Positions 35,735 to 45,522 of a stretch of 64,000 nucleotides of DNA are shown one piece after another. The stretch covers positions 1-64,000 of the forward strand of contig JACPFT010000012.1 of the NCBI GenBank assembly GCA_016182845.1, read 5' to 3'. A program made the translations under genes and the position numbers. A model generated the notes under the pieces. That model had not been told where the DNA came from. It saw only the letters and a list, made by a program, of their open reading frames with translations, and did no database searches. Every line of letters begins with the position of its first letter. The first letter of the stretch is position 1. The stretch comes from Gammaproteobacteria bacterium (lineage in GTDB: Bacteria > Pseudomonadota > Gammaproteobacteria > Enterobacterales > Permianibacteraceae).

Positions 35735-36079
35735 TTATATCGGCATGTTCATGATGTCTTGGTAGGCCTGGACGACGCGGTTGCGAACCTGGACCGCCGC
35801 CTGAAAAGCCACCGAGGCTTTTTGTCCGGCCACCATGGCCTGGGCTAGGTTGACGCTGCGATCGCCCATTTCCACGCGCTGCGCCAAGGAACCGGCCTCC
35901 AGTTGCAGCTTATTCACCTGGCCTATGGCCTTGCCTAGCACCTCGGAGAAGCCGCCGCCGGTCGCCGGCACGCCGTTCTGCGCGAGCGCCGTGCCCTGAG
36001 CGGCCTGGGCCAGCCGGCGCATCTCCTGGAGAACGCCGCTGACGTCGTAGCTGGTGTTGAGATTGGTGTTGATGCTCAT
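35735..36079 (-). CDS. fliE: Flagellar hook-basal body protein FliE
   Basis: A 114-residue rod adapter protein joining the MS ring and the rod. The C-terminal signature MVAGQKASVAFQAAVQVRNRVVQAYQDIMNMPI is typical. ATG at 36079 gives the expected size; a GTG eight codons upstream also lies in frame and neither has a strong ribosome site. It is first in the fliEFGHIJ run and a sigma-54-like promoter lies about 80 bases upstream. Confidence 0.94.
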   Translation of the reverse strand: MSINTNLNTSYDVSGVLQEMRRLAQAAQGTALAQNGVPATGGGFSEVLGKAIGQVNKLQLEAGSLAQRVEMGDRSVNLAQAMVAGQKASVAFQAAVQVRNRVVQAYQDIMNMPI

Positions 36080-36157
36080 GGGGAATCGCTCATGGAGAAT
36101 CACTCAAGGGAGCGCGCTGCCAAATTTCCGACGCATTGGGCCCGTGTAAGCTACTAG

Positions 36158-36173
36158 CGCAGGAATCGGGCCA
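36158..36173 (-). promoter_or_regulatory. Possible sigma-54 promoter of fliEFGHIJ
   Basis: The minus strand reads TGGCCCGATTCCTGC. This keeps the GG and GC pairs of the TGGCAC-N5-TTGC consensus, with one change in each half. Its position between fleR and fliE fits FleR/FleQ-dependent expression, but the match is imperfect. Confidence 0.45.
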
Positions 36174-36183
36174 ACTTCCTCGG

Positions 36184-37533
36184 CTAGTCGGGAATGACAT
36201 AGCCAGCCGCGCGCATCTTCGCGATCTTGTAACGCAGGGTGCGCGGGTTCACGCCCAGCTTTTCCGAAACCTGGGCCCGGCTGCCCCGGCATTCCTGCAG
36301 GGCGGCCAGGATCATCTCGAATTCATGGGCGCGCACGGTCTCGTCCAGGGCACCGGTCTCGCCTTCCTCGCTCGCCTCGAATCCCGCGGCGGACAGCGCC
36401 GGCGCCTCGCCGTCGAAGTGCAGGTCCTCGCGCCGTATCCGTTCGTCGTTCGCCAAAATTACGGCGCGCTGCAGGACGTTTTCGAGCTCCCGCACATTGC
36501 CTGGCCAGTCGTAGCGGGTCAGGGCCAGAACGGCCCCCTCGTCCAGGCGCAGGCTTGCACGCCCCATGCGTGCGGCCTGGTGCGCCAAGAGGGCTTCGCT
36601 CAGGGGCAGGATGTCTCCGCGCCGCTCGGCCAAGGCCAGGCAGCGCAGGGGGAAGACGTTCAGGCGGTAGAACAGGTCCTCGCGGAAGCGCCCGGCGCGC
36701 ACCTCCTCCAGGAGGTTGCGATTGGTGGCCGCCACCACACGCACATTCAGCTTGATGGCCTTGCGGCCCGCCAGGCGCTCCACCTCGCGCTCCTGGAGCA
36801 CGCGCAGCAGCTTGGCCTGCAGGCCCAGATCCAGCTCGCCCAATTCGTCGAGAAAGAGCGTGCCGCCCTCGGCCTGCTCGAACTTGCCGGGCATGGCCTG
36901 CACGGCGCCGGTGAACGCGCCCTTCTCGTAGCCGAACAGGGTCGCTTCCAGCATGTTTTCCGGGATGGCCGCGCAATTGATGGCCACGAAGGCCTCCTCG
37001 GCGCGTACCGAATGCTCGTGGATATAGCGCGCCAGGACCTCCTTGCCGCTGCCCGAGGGCCCGGTGAGCATGACGGTCGCGTCGCTCGCCGCAACGCGCT
37101 CGGCCATACGGAACAGCTCCAGGGAGCGGGCATCGGCAATCACCGGTCGGAAACCGCCCGCCGCGCGCAGGCGCACGTGCCTATGCACCATCTCCAGGAA
37201 CACATCCGGCGTGAAGGGCTTCTGCACGTAGTCGGTGGCCCCGTCGCGCATGGCCTGCACGGCGCCCGCCACGTCGCCATAGGCGGTCATCAGCAGCACA
37301 GGCACCTGGGTCGAAAGGTCGCGCACCCGCTTCAAGAGCGCGTGGCCGTCCAACCCGGCGCCCATCTGCACATCGCTGACGATGAGATCCGGCATGAAAC
37401 GACCCAGCTGCACCAGGGCGGCATCGCCGTTCTCAGCCACCAAGGTGCGAAAGCCGGCCAGCTCCAGGGTATCGCCCAGGGCCTCGCGCAAATCGTGGTC
37501 ATCTTCCACCAGCATCACGGTAGCGGCTGCCAT
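36184..37533 (-). CDS. fleR: Sigma-54-dependent flagellar response regulator FleR
   Basis: A 449-residue protein with an N-terminal receiver ([18 protein letters not shown], phospho-Asp in [14 protein letters not shown]). Its AAA+ domain contains [18 protein letters not shown] (Walker A), GAFTGA in [15 protein letters not shown], and LFLDELGEL (Walker B). A Fis-type helix-turn-helix lies at the C-terminus ([23 protein letters not shown]). It activates class III flagellar genes with RpoN. ATG at 37533 has GGAG eight bases upstream. It is 14 nt downstream of fleS, its cognate kinase. Confidence 0.95.
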   Translation of the reverse strand: MAAATVMLVEDDHDLREALGDTLELAGFRTLVAENGDAALVQLGRFMPDLIVSDVQMGAGLDGHALLKRVRDLSTQVPVLLMTAYGDVAGAVQAMRDGATDYVQKPFTPDVFLEMVHRHVRLRAAGGFRPVIADARSLELFRMAERVAASDATVMLTGPSGSGKEVLARYIHEHSVRAEEAFVAINCAAIPENMLEATLFGYEKGAFTGAVQAMPGKFEQAEGGTLFLDELGELDLGLQAKLLRVLQEREVERLAGRKAIKLNVRVVAATNRNLLEEVRAGRFREDLFYRLNVFPLRCLALAERRGDILPLSEALLAHQAARMGRASLRLDEGAVLALTRYDWPGNVRELENVLQRAVILANDERIRREDLHFDGEAPALSAAGFEASEEGETGALDETVRAHEFEMILAALQECRGSRAQVSEKLGVNPRTLRYKIAKMRAAGYVIPD

Positions 37534-37547
37534 CTTCGTCTCTCCGA

Positions 37548-38669
37548 TCAAGCCAGGCTATTCGTAAGATCGAAAGCCGATTCCGCCAGGGGCAGTTCCA
37601 ACAAGAATTCGGCGCCGCACACGCGGGCCGGATTCAGACGGATCTGCCCCTGGTGCGCCTCCATCACCGACTTAACGACCGCGAGGCCCAAGCCCGTGCC
37701 CTGGGTCTTGGTCGTGTAGAAGGGCTCGAAGATCTGCTCGGCCAGAGCCGGAGCGATGCCCGGACCGTTGTCGGCGAAGCGCAAGACCAGCAGACGTCCC
37801 TCCTCGACCCCCACTTTCAGGCTCAACGAGGCGCCCTGCCCCATGGCCTGCAGGCTATTTTCCGCCAGATTCTGCAGGGCCCCCAGCAGGGCCTGGGGGT
37901 TGCCAATGAGCATGGCCCCACCATCTTCACCCTCGATCTGCAGCTGCGCCTCGGCACGCGACAGGGGGAGCTCCATGGCTTGACTGAAGCGCTTCAATAA
38001 ATCGGCGACGGAAAATCGCTCGACGATGGCCGAGTCGCCGCGCGCGAACATCAGCATGTCCCTGACCTGCTGTTCGAGGTGATGCAGGCGCTCGGTCAGG
38101 CGCTCGGCGAAGCGCTCCCGGTGGCTGGGCGCCAGCTCGACATTGCGCAAGTGCCCGGCATAAATCAGCGCCGATGCGAGCGGCGTGCGGATCTGATGGG
38201 CCAAGGAGGCCAGCATGCGGCCTATGGTGCTCAGCCGCTCCTGGCGATTCAGGCGCGCCTGCAGGGCGCGAGTCTCGGTCAGATCGGTCAGCACCACGAC
38301 TTGACCTGGTTCCGGCGCCAGGGCCCGGGTTTCGATGCGGATCCGGCGGCCGTCCCTCAGGGACACTTCATGGCCGTCGTCATGGCGTGGCGCGAAGGCG
38401 CGCTGGATAATGTCCAGCCAATTGAGGCCGAGCAAGGGCTCGCCCAGCATGCCTACCGCAACCGCATTGCATTCCTGGACCAAGCCAAAGCCGTCGATGA
38501 CGACCACGCCGGAGGGCAGAATGCTGAGCAGATGGTTGAGGCGATTGGCCGCTGCGGGCTGACCGGGATCGCGCTCCGCTACGGATGCGCCGTCCAGGAG
38601 CCTCAGCGATGGCCGTCCCGGAGAAACCAGGGGCCGGTTGCCGGTAGTTGCAGTGTGTAGACTGGCCAT
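37548..38669 (-). CDS. fleS: Flagellar sensor histidine kinase FleS
   Basis: A 373-residue soluble kinase with a PAS domain (LNHLLSILPSGVVVIDGFGLVQECNAVAVGMLG). The H-box is LASLAHQIRTPLASALIYAGHL. The HATPase has N box NLAENSLQAM, G1 FADNGPGIAP and G2 GTGLGLAVVKSVMEAHQG. It phosphorylates FleR. There is no membrane segment, as in Pseudomonas FleS. ATG at 38669 with GGAG nine bases upstream is preferred to the TTG at 38684. A sigma-54 promoter lies just upstream. Confidence 0.94.
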   Translation of the reverse strand: MASLHTATTGNRPLVSPGRPSLRLLDGASVAERDPGQPAAANRLNHLLSILPSGVVVIDGFGLVQECNAVAVGMLGEPLLGLNWLDIIQRAFAPRHDDGHEVSLRDGRRIRIETRALAPEPGQVVVLTDLTETRALQARLNRQERLSTIGRMLASLAHQIRTPLASALIYAGHLRNVELAPSHRERFAERLTERLHHLEQQVRDMLMFARGDSAIVERFSVADLLKRFSQAMELPLSRAEAQLQIEGEDGGAMLIGNPQALLGALQNLAENSLQAMGQGASLSLKVGVEEGRLLVLRFADNGPGIAPALAEQIFEPFYTTKTQGTGLGLAVVKSVMEAHQGQIRLNPARVCGAEFLLELPLAESAFDLTNSLA

Positions 38670-38703
38670 GACCTCGTGCTCCAATGACGCTTAAGGAGCA
38701 CAA

Positions 38704-38719
38704 AGCAGGAACGGTGCCA
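38704..38719 (-). promoter_or_regulatory. Sigma-54 promoter of fleSR
   Basis: The minus strand reads TGGCACCGTTCCTGCT, differing from TGGCAC-N5-TTGCT at one base. It lies about 35 bases upstream of the fleS ATG. The next 40 bases upstream are very AT-rich (TATATAAATATATTT), as expected for IHF bending or FleQ binding. Confidence 0.75.
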
Positions 38720-38773
38720 ATTATATAAATATATTTGTATTCAATGTGTTATATGAATCGAATCCTAGAAGAG

Positions 38774-40219
<1,446 letters not shown>

Positions 40220-40265
40220 CGCGACTGCCCCGACTATCAGCAAAACAACATCTTATACGTATGTT

Positions 40266-40313
40266 ATTAGTAGTCGCTTTAAGGGAAAAGTCAAAGATTT
40301 GACAATTTTTGAC
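40266..40313 (-). promoter_or_regulatory. Promoter and repeat-rich control region of fleQ
   Basis: On the minus strand TTGACT (40294-40289) is followed after 17 bases by ACTAAT (40271-40266), giving a leader of about 40 bases. The -35 box lies in an inverted repeat, GTCAAA-GA-TTTGAC (40290-40303), and a further TTGAC occurs at 40309. These may be binding sites for a regulator of fleQ; none is identified. Confidence 0.5.
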
Positions 40314-40450
40314 ATTCAGTTCGGAACTGTGTTTTGCAAACGGCGGAAGTTCGACACTTGAGTCTGCCGTTTCGGCGGAATAGGTATTTGCCCCGCGGCA
40401 ATGCTTTGCCGCCCTGGGATGCCTATGGAAAGCGGCGAATGCCGTCCCTG

Positions 40451-40479
40451 AAAAAGCAAGGGGCCGGAAACCGGCCCCT
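40451..40479 (-). terminator. Terminator-like hairpin upstream of the flagellin leaders
   Basis: AGGGGCCGG (40459-40467) pairs with CCGGCCCCT (40471-40479) around AAA. Only on the minus strand does a T-run follow (TTGCTTTTT). No minus-strand gene precedes it, so it may be a relic or may stop antisense transcripts heading for fleQ. Confidence 0.45.
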
Positions 40480-40510
40480 GCCCGTACGTCGAAGGCGCAA
40501 CCATTCATGT

Positions 40511-40577
40511 GTTCTCAGCACATCAACAGCGCAATCCCCCCCTAGAAGATGCCGTATTCCCGTCAACTGTTCTCAGC
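40511..40577 (+). repeat. GTTCTCAGC motif pair in the decayed flagellin leader
   Basis: GTTCTCAGC occurs at 40511-40519 and 40569-40577, 58 bases apart. It is the same nonamer found twice in each intact flagellin leader. Confidence 0.8.
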
Positions 40578-40662
40578 AATCGACGAGGGTCACCTCCCGT
40601 TCCCCGTCAGCGCAACGGGGACGTCGGTCATTCGTTCAGGGAGACCTATCATGGGTGTCTAA
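40520..40662 (+). pseudogene. Remnant of a third flagellin leader and start codon
   Basis: GGAGACCTATCATGGGT at 40640-40656 is identical over 17 bases to the ribosome site and first codons of the second flagellin (52286-52302). Here the frame closes at once: ATG GGT GTC TAA (40651-40662). Upstream it shares CTGTTCTCAGC and a GGGGAC-(A/G)TCG stretch with that leader, and GCAA-T-CCCCCC with the sequence just before its promoter. It is best read as the left end of a lost or converted flagellin gene; a three-residue leader ORF (MGV) is the alternative. Confidence 0.65.
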
Positions 40663-40725
40663 CTGAGTCGGCTGACTGACACCTATCTAGTAACAAGATA
40701 CGTGCCAACAGCGCTAACTACCGAT

Positions 40726-40751
40726 TAAAACTTTTTCTTGGCTTCCGACTC
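40726..40751 (+). promoter_or_regulatory. Weak sigma-28-like promoter of the first flagellin gene
   Basis: TAAAACTT (40726-40733), ten bases, then TCCGACTC (40744-40751). The match to TAAAGTTT-N11-GCCGATAA is partial, with spacing one short. It is the best candidate found between 40330 and 40925. Confidence 0.4.
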
Positions 40752-40796
40752 AAGTTTCGGGCCAAGCCGTCGTTAAACAGGGCAAGTGTCAGCGGA

Positions 40797-40841
40797 GTTC
40801 TCAGCCCGCGAACACCCAGAAGCGTCGACTTTGTTCTCAGC
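40797..40841 (+). repeat. GTTCTCAGC motif pair in the leader of the first flagellin
   Basis: GTTCTCAGC at 40797-40805 and 40833-40841, 129 and 93 bases upstream of the ATG. Both lie downstream of the predicted promoter and so should be in the 5' untranslated RNA. Confidence 0.85.
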
Positions 40842-40925
40842 ACTGTTCCGTTTCGTACCCCCAAGCCACTTTGTAAGCGCCGCTGAAGTCATGGGCATGG
40901 CGCATCGAAGACCTCGGAGTATGAA

Positions 40926-42428
40926 ATGGGTAATGTAATTGCCACCAATGTCCCCTCGATCAACGCCCAGCGAAACTTGCTAGGCGTCAACAACAACCTC
41001 CAAACCACCTTCCAGCGCCTGTCCTCGGGCTTCCGCATCAACAGCGCCAAGGACGATGCCGCCGGCTTGCAGATCAGCAACCGTCTGACCACCCAGATCG
41101 GCGGCCTAACGGTCGCGGTACGCAATGCCAATGACGGCATCTCCCTGTCGCAAACGGCGGAAGGCGCCTTGCAGGAGTCCACCAACATCCTGCAGCGCAT
41201 CCGTGATCTGGCGATTCAGGCGGCCAACGGCTCCAACGGCCCGTCGGAACGCCGCGCGCTGCAAGAGGAAGTGAGCCAACTCCAGCAGGAATTGAATCGC
41301 ATTGCCGACACCACCTCCTTCGGCGGCCGCAAGATCCTGGATGGGACCTTCGGTTCCCAGTCCTTTCAGGTCGGCGCCAATGCTTTCGAGACCATCTCGG
41401 TCGCGCTTGGCTCGTTCCGCGCCGACGCCATCGGGAATTACACGCGCACTCTGACCGGCACCGCCTCGGGCGCCGGCCTCGGCACGGTGAACACGGGATC
41501 GAGCTTCGCCAACGCCGCCAATGATGTCGCGGGTTCGCTACAGCTCACCGGTTATGCCGGTTCCAGCCAGAACTTCTCGGTCGCTGGCGCCTCGGCCAAA
41601 GGCATCGCCGATGACGTCAACGACGCGAGCGGCAGTACCGGCATCACCGCCGACGCCCGTACCGTGGCCCGCATCAACTCGTTCAGCGCGGCCGGCACGG
41701 TGACCTTCAGCCTGTTCGGCTCCAATACCAGTGCCGTCGCCATCAATGCCAACCTCACCAGCACCACGGATTTCACCGACCTGGCCAAGGCCATCAACGA
41801 TCAGTCCGCGCAGACCGGCATCTCCGCCACCGTCGACTCAACGGGCTTGATCTTGACCAACGAGAATGGCGATGACATCGGCATCGCGGATTACACGAAC
41901 TCGGCGACGACGGGTAACGAAACCTTAAGCATCAGCACGATGAACTACGAGGGAGACACCGTTCAGTACGGCGCCTACACCGTCACCGAGGGGGGAGCGA
42001 CCGACTCCGCCCGCGTCACCGGCGTGGTCAAACTGAACAGCCAGCGCTCCTTCACTTCAACGGCGTCGGATGTTTCGGTCGATGTCGCCGGCACGGGCTT
42101 GTCGACCCTGGCGCAAGTCGATCAGATCAATATCTCGACCCAGATCGGCGCGCAAAAGGCCTTGAGCATCGTCGACTCGGCACTGGCAAGCATCGACTCC
42201 TCGCGAGCCAGCCTAGGCGCGGTGCAAAACCGACTGTCATCCACCATCTCGAACCTCAACAGTATCGTGGAAAACGTCTCGGCGTCGCGGTCCCGGGTAC
42301 GGGATACCGACTTCGCGGCGGAGACGGCCAATCTGTCGAAGAACCAGGTGTTGCAGCAGGCCGGCCTGGCCATCCTGGCTCAGGCGAATCAGTCCTCGCA
42401 GTCCGTTCTCAGCCTACTGCAGGGTTGA
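40926..42428 (+). CDS. fliC: Flagellin (first copy)
   Basis: A 500-residue flagellin. The conserved D0/D1 start ([43 protein letters not shown]) and end ([33 protein letters not shown]) are intact. The central surface part is serine/threonine-rich and suits O-glycosylation. It is collinear, without visible gaps, with the second flagellin at 52297, including the centre. GGAG lies six bases before the ATG. It has a weaker sigma-28 promoter than the second copy and ends at a strong terminator. The products are exported and polymerise into the filament. Confidence 0.97.
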   Translation: MGNVIATNVPSINAQRNLLGVNNNLQTTFQRLSSGFRINSAKDDAAGLQISNRLTTQIGGLTVAVRNANDGISLSQTAEGALQESTNILQRIRDLAIQAANGSNGPSERRALQEEVSQLQQELNRIADTTSFGGRKILDGTFGSQSFQVGANAFETISVALGSFRADAIGNYTRTLTGTASGAGLGTVNTGSSFANAANDVAGSLQLTGYAGSSQNFSVAGASAKGIADDVNDASGSTGITADARTVARINSFSAAGTVTFSLFGSNTSAVAINANLTSTTDFTDLAKAINDQSAQTGISATVDSTGLILTNENGDDIGIADYTNSATTGNETLSISTMNYEGDTVQYGAYTVTEGGATDSARVTGVVKLNSQRSFTSTASDVSVDVAGTGLSTLAQVDQINISTQIGAQKALSIVDSALASIDSSRASLGAVQNRLSSTISNLNSIVENVSASRSRVRDTDFAAETANLSKNQVLQQAGLAILAQANQSSQSVLSLLQG

Positions 42429-42472
42429 TCATGATCTCGGGAAAACACCCCTGACCGTACTTCAGCGCATGG

Positions 42473-42500
42473 AAACACCGACCCTCGGGTCGGTGTTTCT
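42473..42500 (+). terminator. Rho-independent terminator after the first flagellin
   Basis: AAACACCGACC (42473-42483) pairs with GGTCGGTGTTT (42488-42498) around CTCG, followed by CTT. The A-rich left arm could also serve the minus-strand operon, which ends at 42698. Confidence 0.88.
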
Positions 42501-42697
42501 TACGCTATTCGTCGGGAGAGGTAATCAGACAGGCTCGGACTAGCGAAGCTTCGAGCTACCGAACTGCGTCCTGGCCGGGGCGGCAAGCGCGCAACGAGCG
42601 GTGGCGGCTCATGTCGTGAGGCGACGAAGAGACCAAACAGTCCCCATGCCTTAATCACCCGAGCACTAGACGCGGCCGACAAGCAGCATCAAGCAAC

Positions 42698-43444
42698 TCA
42701 GGGCTTGATCACCATGCCCTGGCCAGTCGGCAACTCCAAAACTTTGATGCCAAAACGGGAAAACCACTGGTCTTCGGCTTGCTTCTGCTGACGGTAGCAA
42801 CTCCAGCCGTAGTCATCGAGAATGATAATCCCGCCCTTGACCACGCGCGGGTACAAGGCTTCCAGGACACCGACCTCGGCCGCGGCATTGTTCATATCGA
42901 TATGCATGAAGCAGATCTTCTCGGGACTGGCCTCGGAGAGGCTGGCTGGCAAGAAGCCCTTGGTGATCACGGCATGCGGCACATCGGCAAAGCGGGCGAC
43001 GACCTGAGAATACAGGTCCCTGCTGTGCTCAGGCATGGCATGGTGCGGCATGGAATCGTCATGTTCGAACACGTCATAGAGAAAGTAGCGCTTCGGCAGA
43101 TCGGCGAAGCCCAGGTAATCGCAGATCACGCGGGCGGAATAGCCCTTGTAACAACCGGCTTCGACAAAATCCCCCTCGAGATTGGCTGCCGTTCGCGCCG
43201 CCCAGGTGAGGACATGGGTCCGCCATGAAATGGAGGTTTCAATGGCATCCGGCTTGTTCTTGGCAACCGCCAGGACAAACTCCGGGTCGCTAAGAAAACT
43301 GAGATTCCGTCCAAAAGTGAACAGATTATCACCGGCGAAAATCCCCGGGCTTCCAGCTACCGCGTCGATAGCGGAACTCACGCCCTTGGAGAATTTATCG
43401 ACATCCGCGACACCGTAGAACTGGTTGGTGATCAGGTTATGCAT
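42698..43444 (-). CDS. TylF/MycF-like sugar O-methyltransferase
   Basis: A 248-residue class I SAM methyltransferase. The SAM loop is DFVEAGCYKGYSARVICDYLGF. A metal-binding pair lies in FMHIDMNNAAAEVGVLEALYPRVVKGGIIILDDYGW, matching the Mg-dependent sugar O-methyltransferases TylF and MycF. It likely methylates a hydroxyl of the glycan or nucleotide sugar built by this operon. It is the last gene of the nine-gene operon, 13 nt after the previous one. The acceptor is inferred only from context. Confidence 0.8.
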   Translation of the reverse strand: MHNLITNQFYGVADVDKFSKGVSSAIDAVAGSPGIFAGDNLFTFGRNLSFLSDPEFVLAVAKNKPDAIETSISWRTHVLTWAARTAANLEGDFVEAGCYKGYSARVICDYLGFADLPKRYFLYDVFEHDDSMPHHAMPEHSRDLYSQVVARFADVPHAVITKGFLPASLSEASPEKICFMHIDMNNAAAEVGVLEALYPRVVKGGIIILDDYGWSCYRQQKQAEDQWFSRFGIKVLELPTGQGMVIKP

Positions 43445-43457
43445 GAGGGCATCCTTA

Positions 43458-44201
43458 TTATTTGCGCCGCAAGAATCCGCTGGGACTCACGGTCAGCATC
43501 AGCTTGTTTTCGAAGGCTTCATCGACTTGGAACTCCGGATGGCTTGGCAACCAGCGCTGCAGGGCAGTCTTGGGGTTGTCGCCCACGTTCCAGGGCCGAT
43601 CGGAAAAGAAGCCCGGCGGCAAGTCTTCGACGATGGTGTCGAACACGACCAGATAGCTACCCGGAGTCACCATCGGCGCATAGGCCTCGAGTTCAGCCAG
43701 TACATGGGCCTCGGTATGCATCGAGTCGAGGCAGACCATGACCCGCTGCTTGCCGGCGACTCGCTCACGCACGGCTTCGACGACCGGCGCGTCGATGGAT
43801 GAGCCCTGGATCAATTGGATGCGCTTGGCCATGGGGTGGGCTTCGATGGCCGCCCGATTATGGCTGCGGATGTCGATATCGATGCCGATGACCTCACCTT
43901 CCCCCAGCAACTCCAGCATGGATGCATAGAACACCAAGGAACCGCCATGCGCCACGCCGGTCTCGACGATGACCTGGGGTTTCACCCGCCAGATCAGTTC
44001 CTGCATGGCCAGCAGGTCGATGGGGGTTTGTATGACCGGTCGCCCCATCCAGCTGAAGTTGTACATGTATTTCTGTTCGAAGGCGCGTTGCATCCAAGCC
44101 CGCGACAGCTCGTGCCAGGCATGATCCTGGGCATAATCGGCGATACGTTCAGCGCACTCCTGCTGAAACTGGCGCGCGGGGCCTTGTGTCTGGTCGCTCA
44201 T
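43458..44201 (-). CDS. CmcI / rhamnosyl O-methyltransferase-like protein
   Basis: A 247-residue protein of the cephalosporin-hydroxylase (CmcI) family, which despite its name contains SAM-dependent methyltransferases. RPVIQTPIDLLAMQELIWRVKPQVIVETGVAHGGS carries the SAM site, and RVMVCLDSMHTEAHVLAELEAYAPMVTPGSYLVVFDT follows, as in rhamnosyl O-methyltransferases. A second sugar O-methylation is the likely role. Its ATG overlaps the stop of the epimerase gene by four bases (ATGA). Confidence 0.82.
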   Translation of the reverse strand: MSDQTQGPARQFQQECAERIADYAQDHAWHELSRAWMQRAFEQKYMYNFSWMGRPVIQTPIDLLAMQELIWRVKPQVIVETGVAHGGSLVFYASMLELLGEGEVIGIDIDIRSHNRAAIEAHPMAKRIQLIQGSSIDAPVVEAVRERVAGKQRVMVCLDSMHTEAHVLAELEAYAPMVTPGSYLVVFDTIVEDLPPGFFSDRPWNVGDNPKTALQRWLPSHPEFQVDEAFENKLMLTVSPSGFLRRK

Positions 44202-45025
44202 GGGCGCTCCTCGTGATGTGTGGGGGACAGAGCCGCCAGTAGTTCGGGCAATGCCGTTTCCAGCCGGGTGGGGACGTAAGGGAATTCCTGGCGAAGCCGG
44301 GCGGTGTCGATGGCCGGTAGGCGCCGAATCGGCGCACCCGGCTGAAATGTCACATCGCCCCCCAGGTTGCGCAGCGCGGTCGCCAGCTCGGCATGCGTGA
44401 AAACCTGGCCGCTGGCCAGGTTATAGATTCGCTCTCGGCCCCGCGTCGCGATGTGGACCAGGGCCGGCACCACGTCATCGATCGCCACATAGTCCTTGCA
44501 TGACTCGGGGGCCTCACCGATGACCACGCGCCTCTGGCGCCGCAGCTCCGCCAGTACCGCGCCCAGGAAGGTATCGGCAGCCATTCCCGGCCCGTAGACG
44601 TTGGACAGGCGCACGACACGTACGCGCGGAGACGAATGGGCGAGGCACAAGGCCTCGCCGGTCAGCTTACTGAGATCATAGAGGCTGTCCGGTCCCGGCA
44701 AAACCGTGAGCGGCGCATCTTCCCGGGTGTGGGCGCTCACGCCCTCTTTGCCATAGACCCGCGCGGAGGACAGGTAGAGGAAAGACTCGTAACGGCCGTC
44801 GCGCAACCAGCGAGCCAAGAGGGAGACATGGGCTTCGACGGTGTCATAAGGTCGCCGGCGAAAATCGCCGGTGAGCCCGATGGCATAGATGACATGCCCA
44901 AGCTCCCGGCCCGCTTCGGGGAAAACGCCACGCTCGGGCGCATAGACTTCATGCCCCGCCCGGCTCAGTGTGGCGGCCAGGTGACCGCCGATGAATCCGC
45001 CGGCGCCGAGCACACAGAATCTCAT
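44198..45025 (-). CDS. NAD-dependent sugar epimerase/dehydratase (SDR family)
   Basis: A 275-residue extended short-chain dehydrogenase. The Rossmann motif is FCVLGAGGFIGGHLA. The catalytic elements are the serine in YLSSARVYGKEG and YDLSKLTGE (YxxxK). VVRLSNVYGPGM is typical of nucleotide-sugar epimerases and 4-ketoreductases. In this operon it may reduce the 4-keto group of the CDP sugar after C-methylation. ATG at 45025 overlaps the TGA of the acyltransferase gene by four bases, which decides the start over a GTG three codons upstream. Confidence 0.85.
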   Translation of the reverse strand: MRFCVLGAGGFIGGHLAATLSRAGHEVYAPERGVFPEAGRELGHVIYAIGLTGDFRRRPYDTVEAHVSLLARWLRDGRYESFLYLSSARVYGKEGVSAHTREDAPLTVLPGPDSLYDLSKLTGEALCLAHSSPRVRVVRLSNVYGPGMAADTFLGAVLAELRRQRRVVIGEAPESCKDYVAIDDVVPALVHIATRGRERIYNLASGQVFTHAELATALRNLGGDVTFQPGAPIRRLPAIDTARLRQEFPYVPTRLETALPELLAALSPTHHEERP

Positions 45026-45513
45026 CGCCGCCACCCCTTCACTTGCAGGGGATTGCCGGCTTGCACGCTGTAGGCGGCCACCTCACCGCGAACCAAGGAC
45101 ATCGCGCCGATCACGCAACCACGGCGCAGGATGGCTCCATCCAGCAAGACGCAACCCGCGCCGATCCAGACATCATCCTCGATGAGGATACCGCCCTTGC
45201 TGGGACGGAAGCGCTGGTCGCGAATCAAGCGCCCACGCTCCATGAACTCGTGGTTCACCGGCGCGAAGGTGCAGTTGGCCGCGATGGCGACATCATTGCC
45301 AATGTGGATGCCATTTCCGGTATAGAGGACGCAACAGGAGTTAATAGTCGTCCTCTCGCCGATGACGAGATCGCCCGATCCGCCGACGGGCTTGATCTTC
45401 ACGAAGCTGTCGACGACCGAATCGGCGCCGATCACGATGCGTGAGCCACGTATCGAGTCTTCGATATCGGCCCAGGCGGAGATTTTGGCATCAGGATGGA
45501 GTTCGATGGTCAT
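45022..45513 (-). CDS. Left-handed beta-helix acyltransferase
   Basis: A 163-residue protein built of hexapeptide repeats (IVIGADSVVDSFVKI, LVIGERTTINSCCVLYTG, IHIGNDVAIAANCTFAPVNHEF, ILIEDDVWIGAGCVLLDGAIL). The histidine in APVNHEF is the likely catalytic base of the LbH acetyltransferase group. It probably acetylates a hydroxyl or amine of the glycan. It lies 9 nt after the C-methyltransferase gene and overlaps the epimerase gene. Acyl donor and acceptor are not shown by sequence. Confidence 0.85.
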   Translation of the reverse strand: MTIELHPDAKISAWADIEDSIRGSRIVIGADSVVDSFVKIKPVGGSGDLVIGERTTINSCCVLYTGNGIHIGNDVAIAANCTFAPVNHEFMERGRLIRDQRFRPSKGGILIEDDVWIGAGCVLLDGAILRRGCVIGAMSLVRGEVAAYSVQAGNPLQVKGWRR

Positions 45514-45522
45514 GGCATTGCC

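Noticed and set aside
38704-38770. AT-rich stretch between fleQ and fleS as a replication or attachment site
   Set aside because: It directly adjoins a good sigma-54 promoter and is better explained as an activator or IHF binding region.
42405-42413. A seventh GTTCTCAGC inside the 3' end of the first flagellin
   Set aside because: It encodes Val-Leu-Ser in a conserved coding position and is not in a leader; the second flagellin uses different bases there, so it is probably chance.
42500-42682. 60-codon minus-strand frame after the first flagellin terminator
   Set aside because: Arg/Ser/Pro-rich, no ribosome site and no motif; likely chance.
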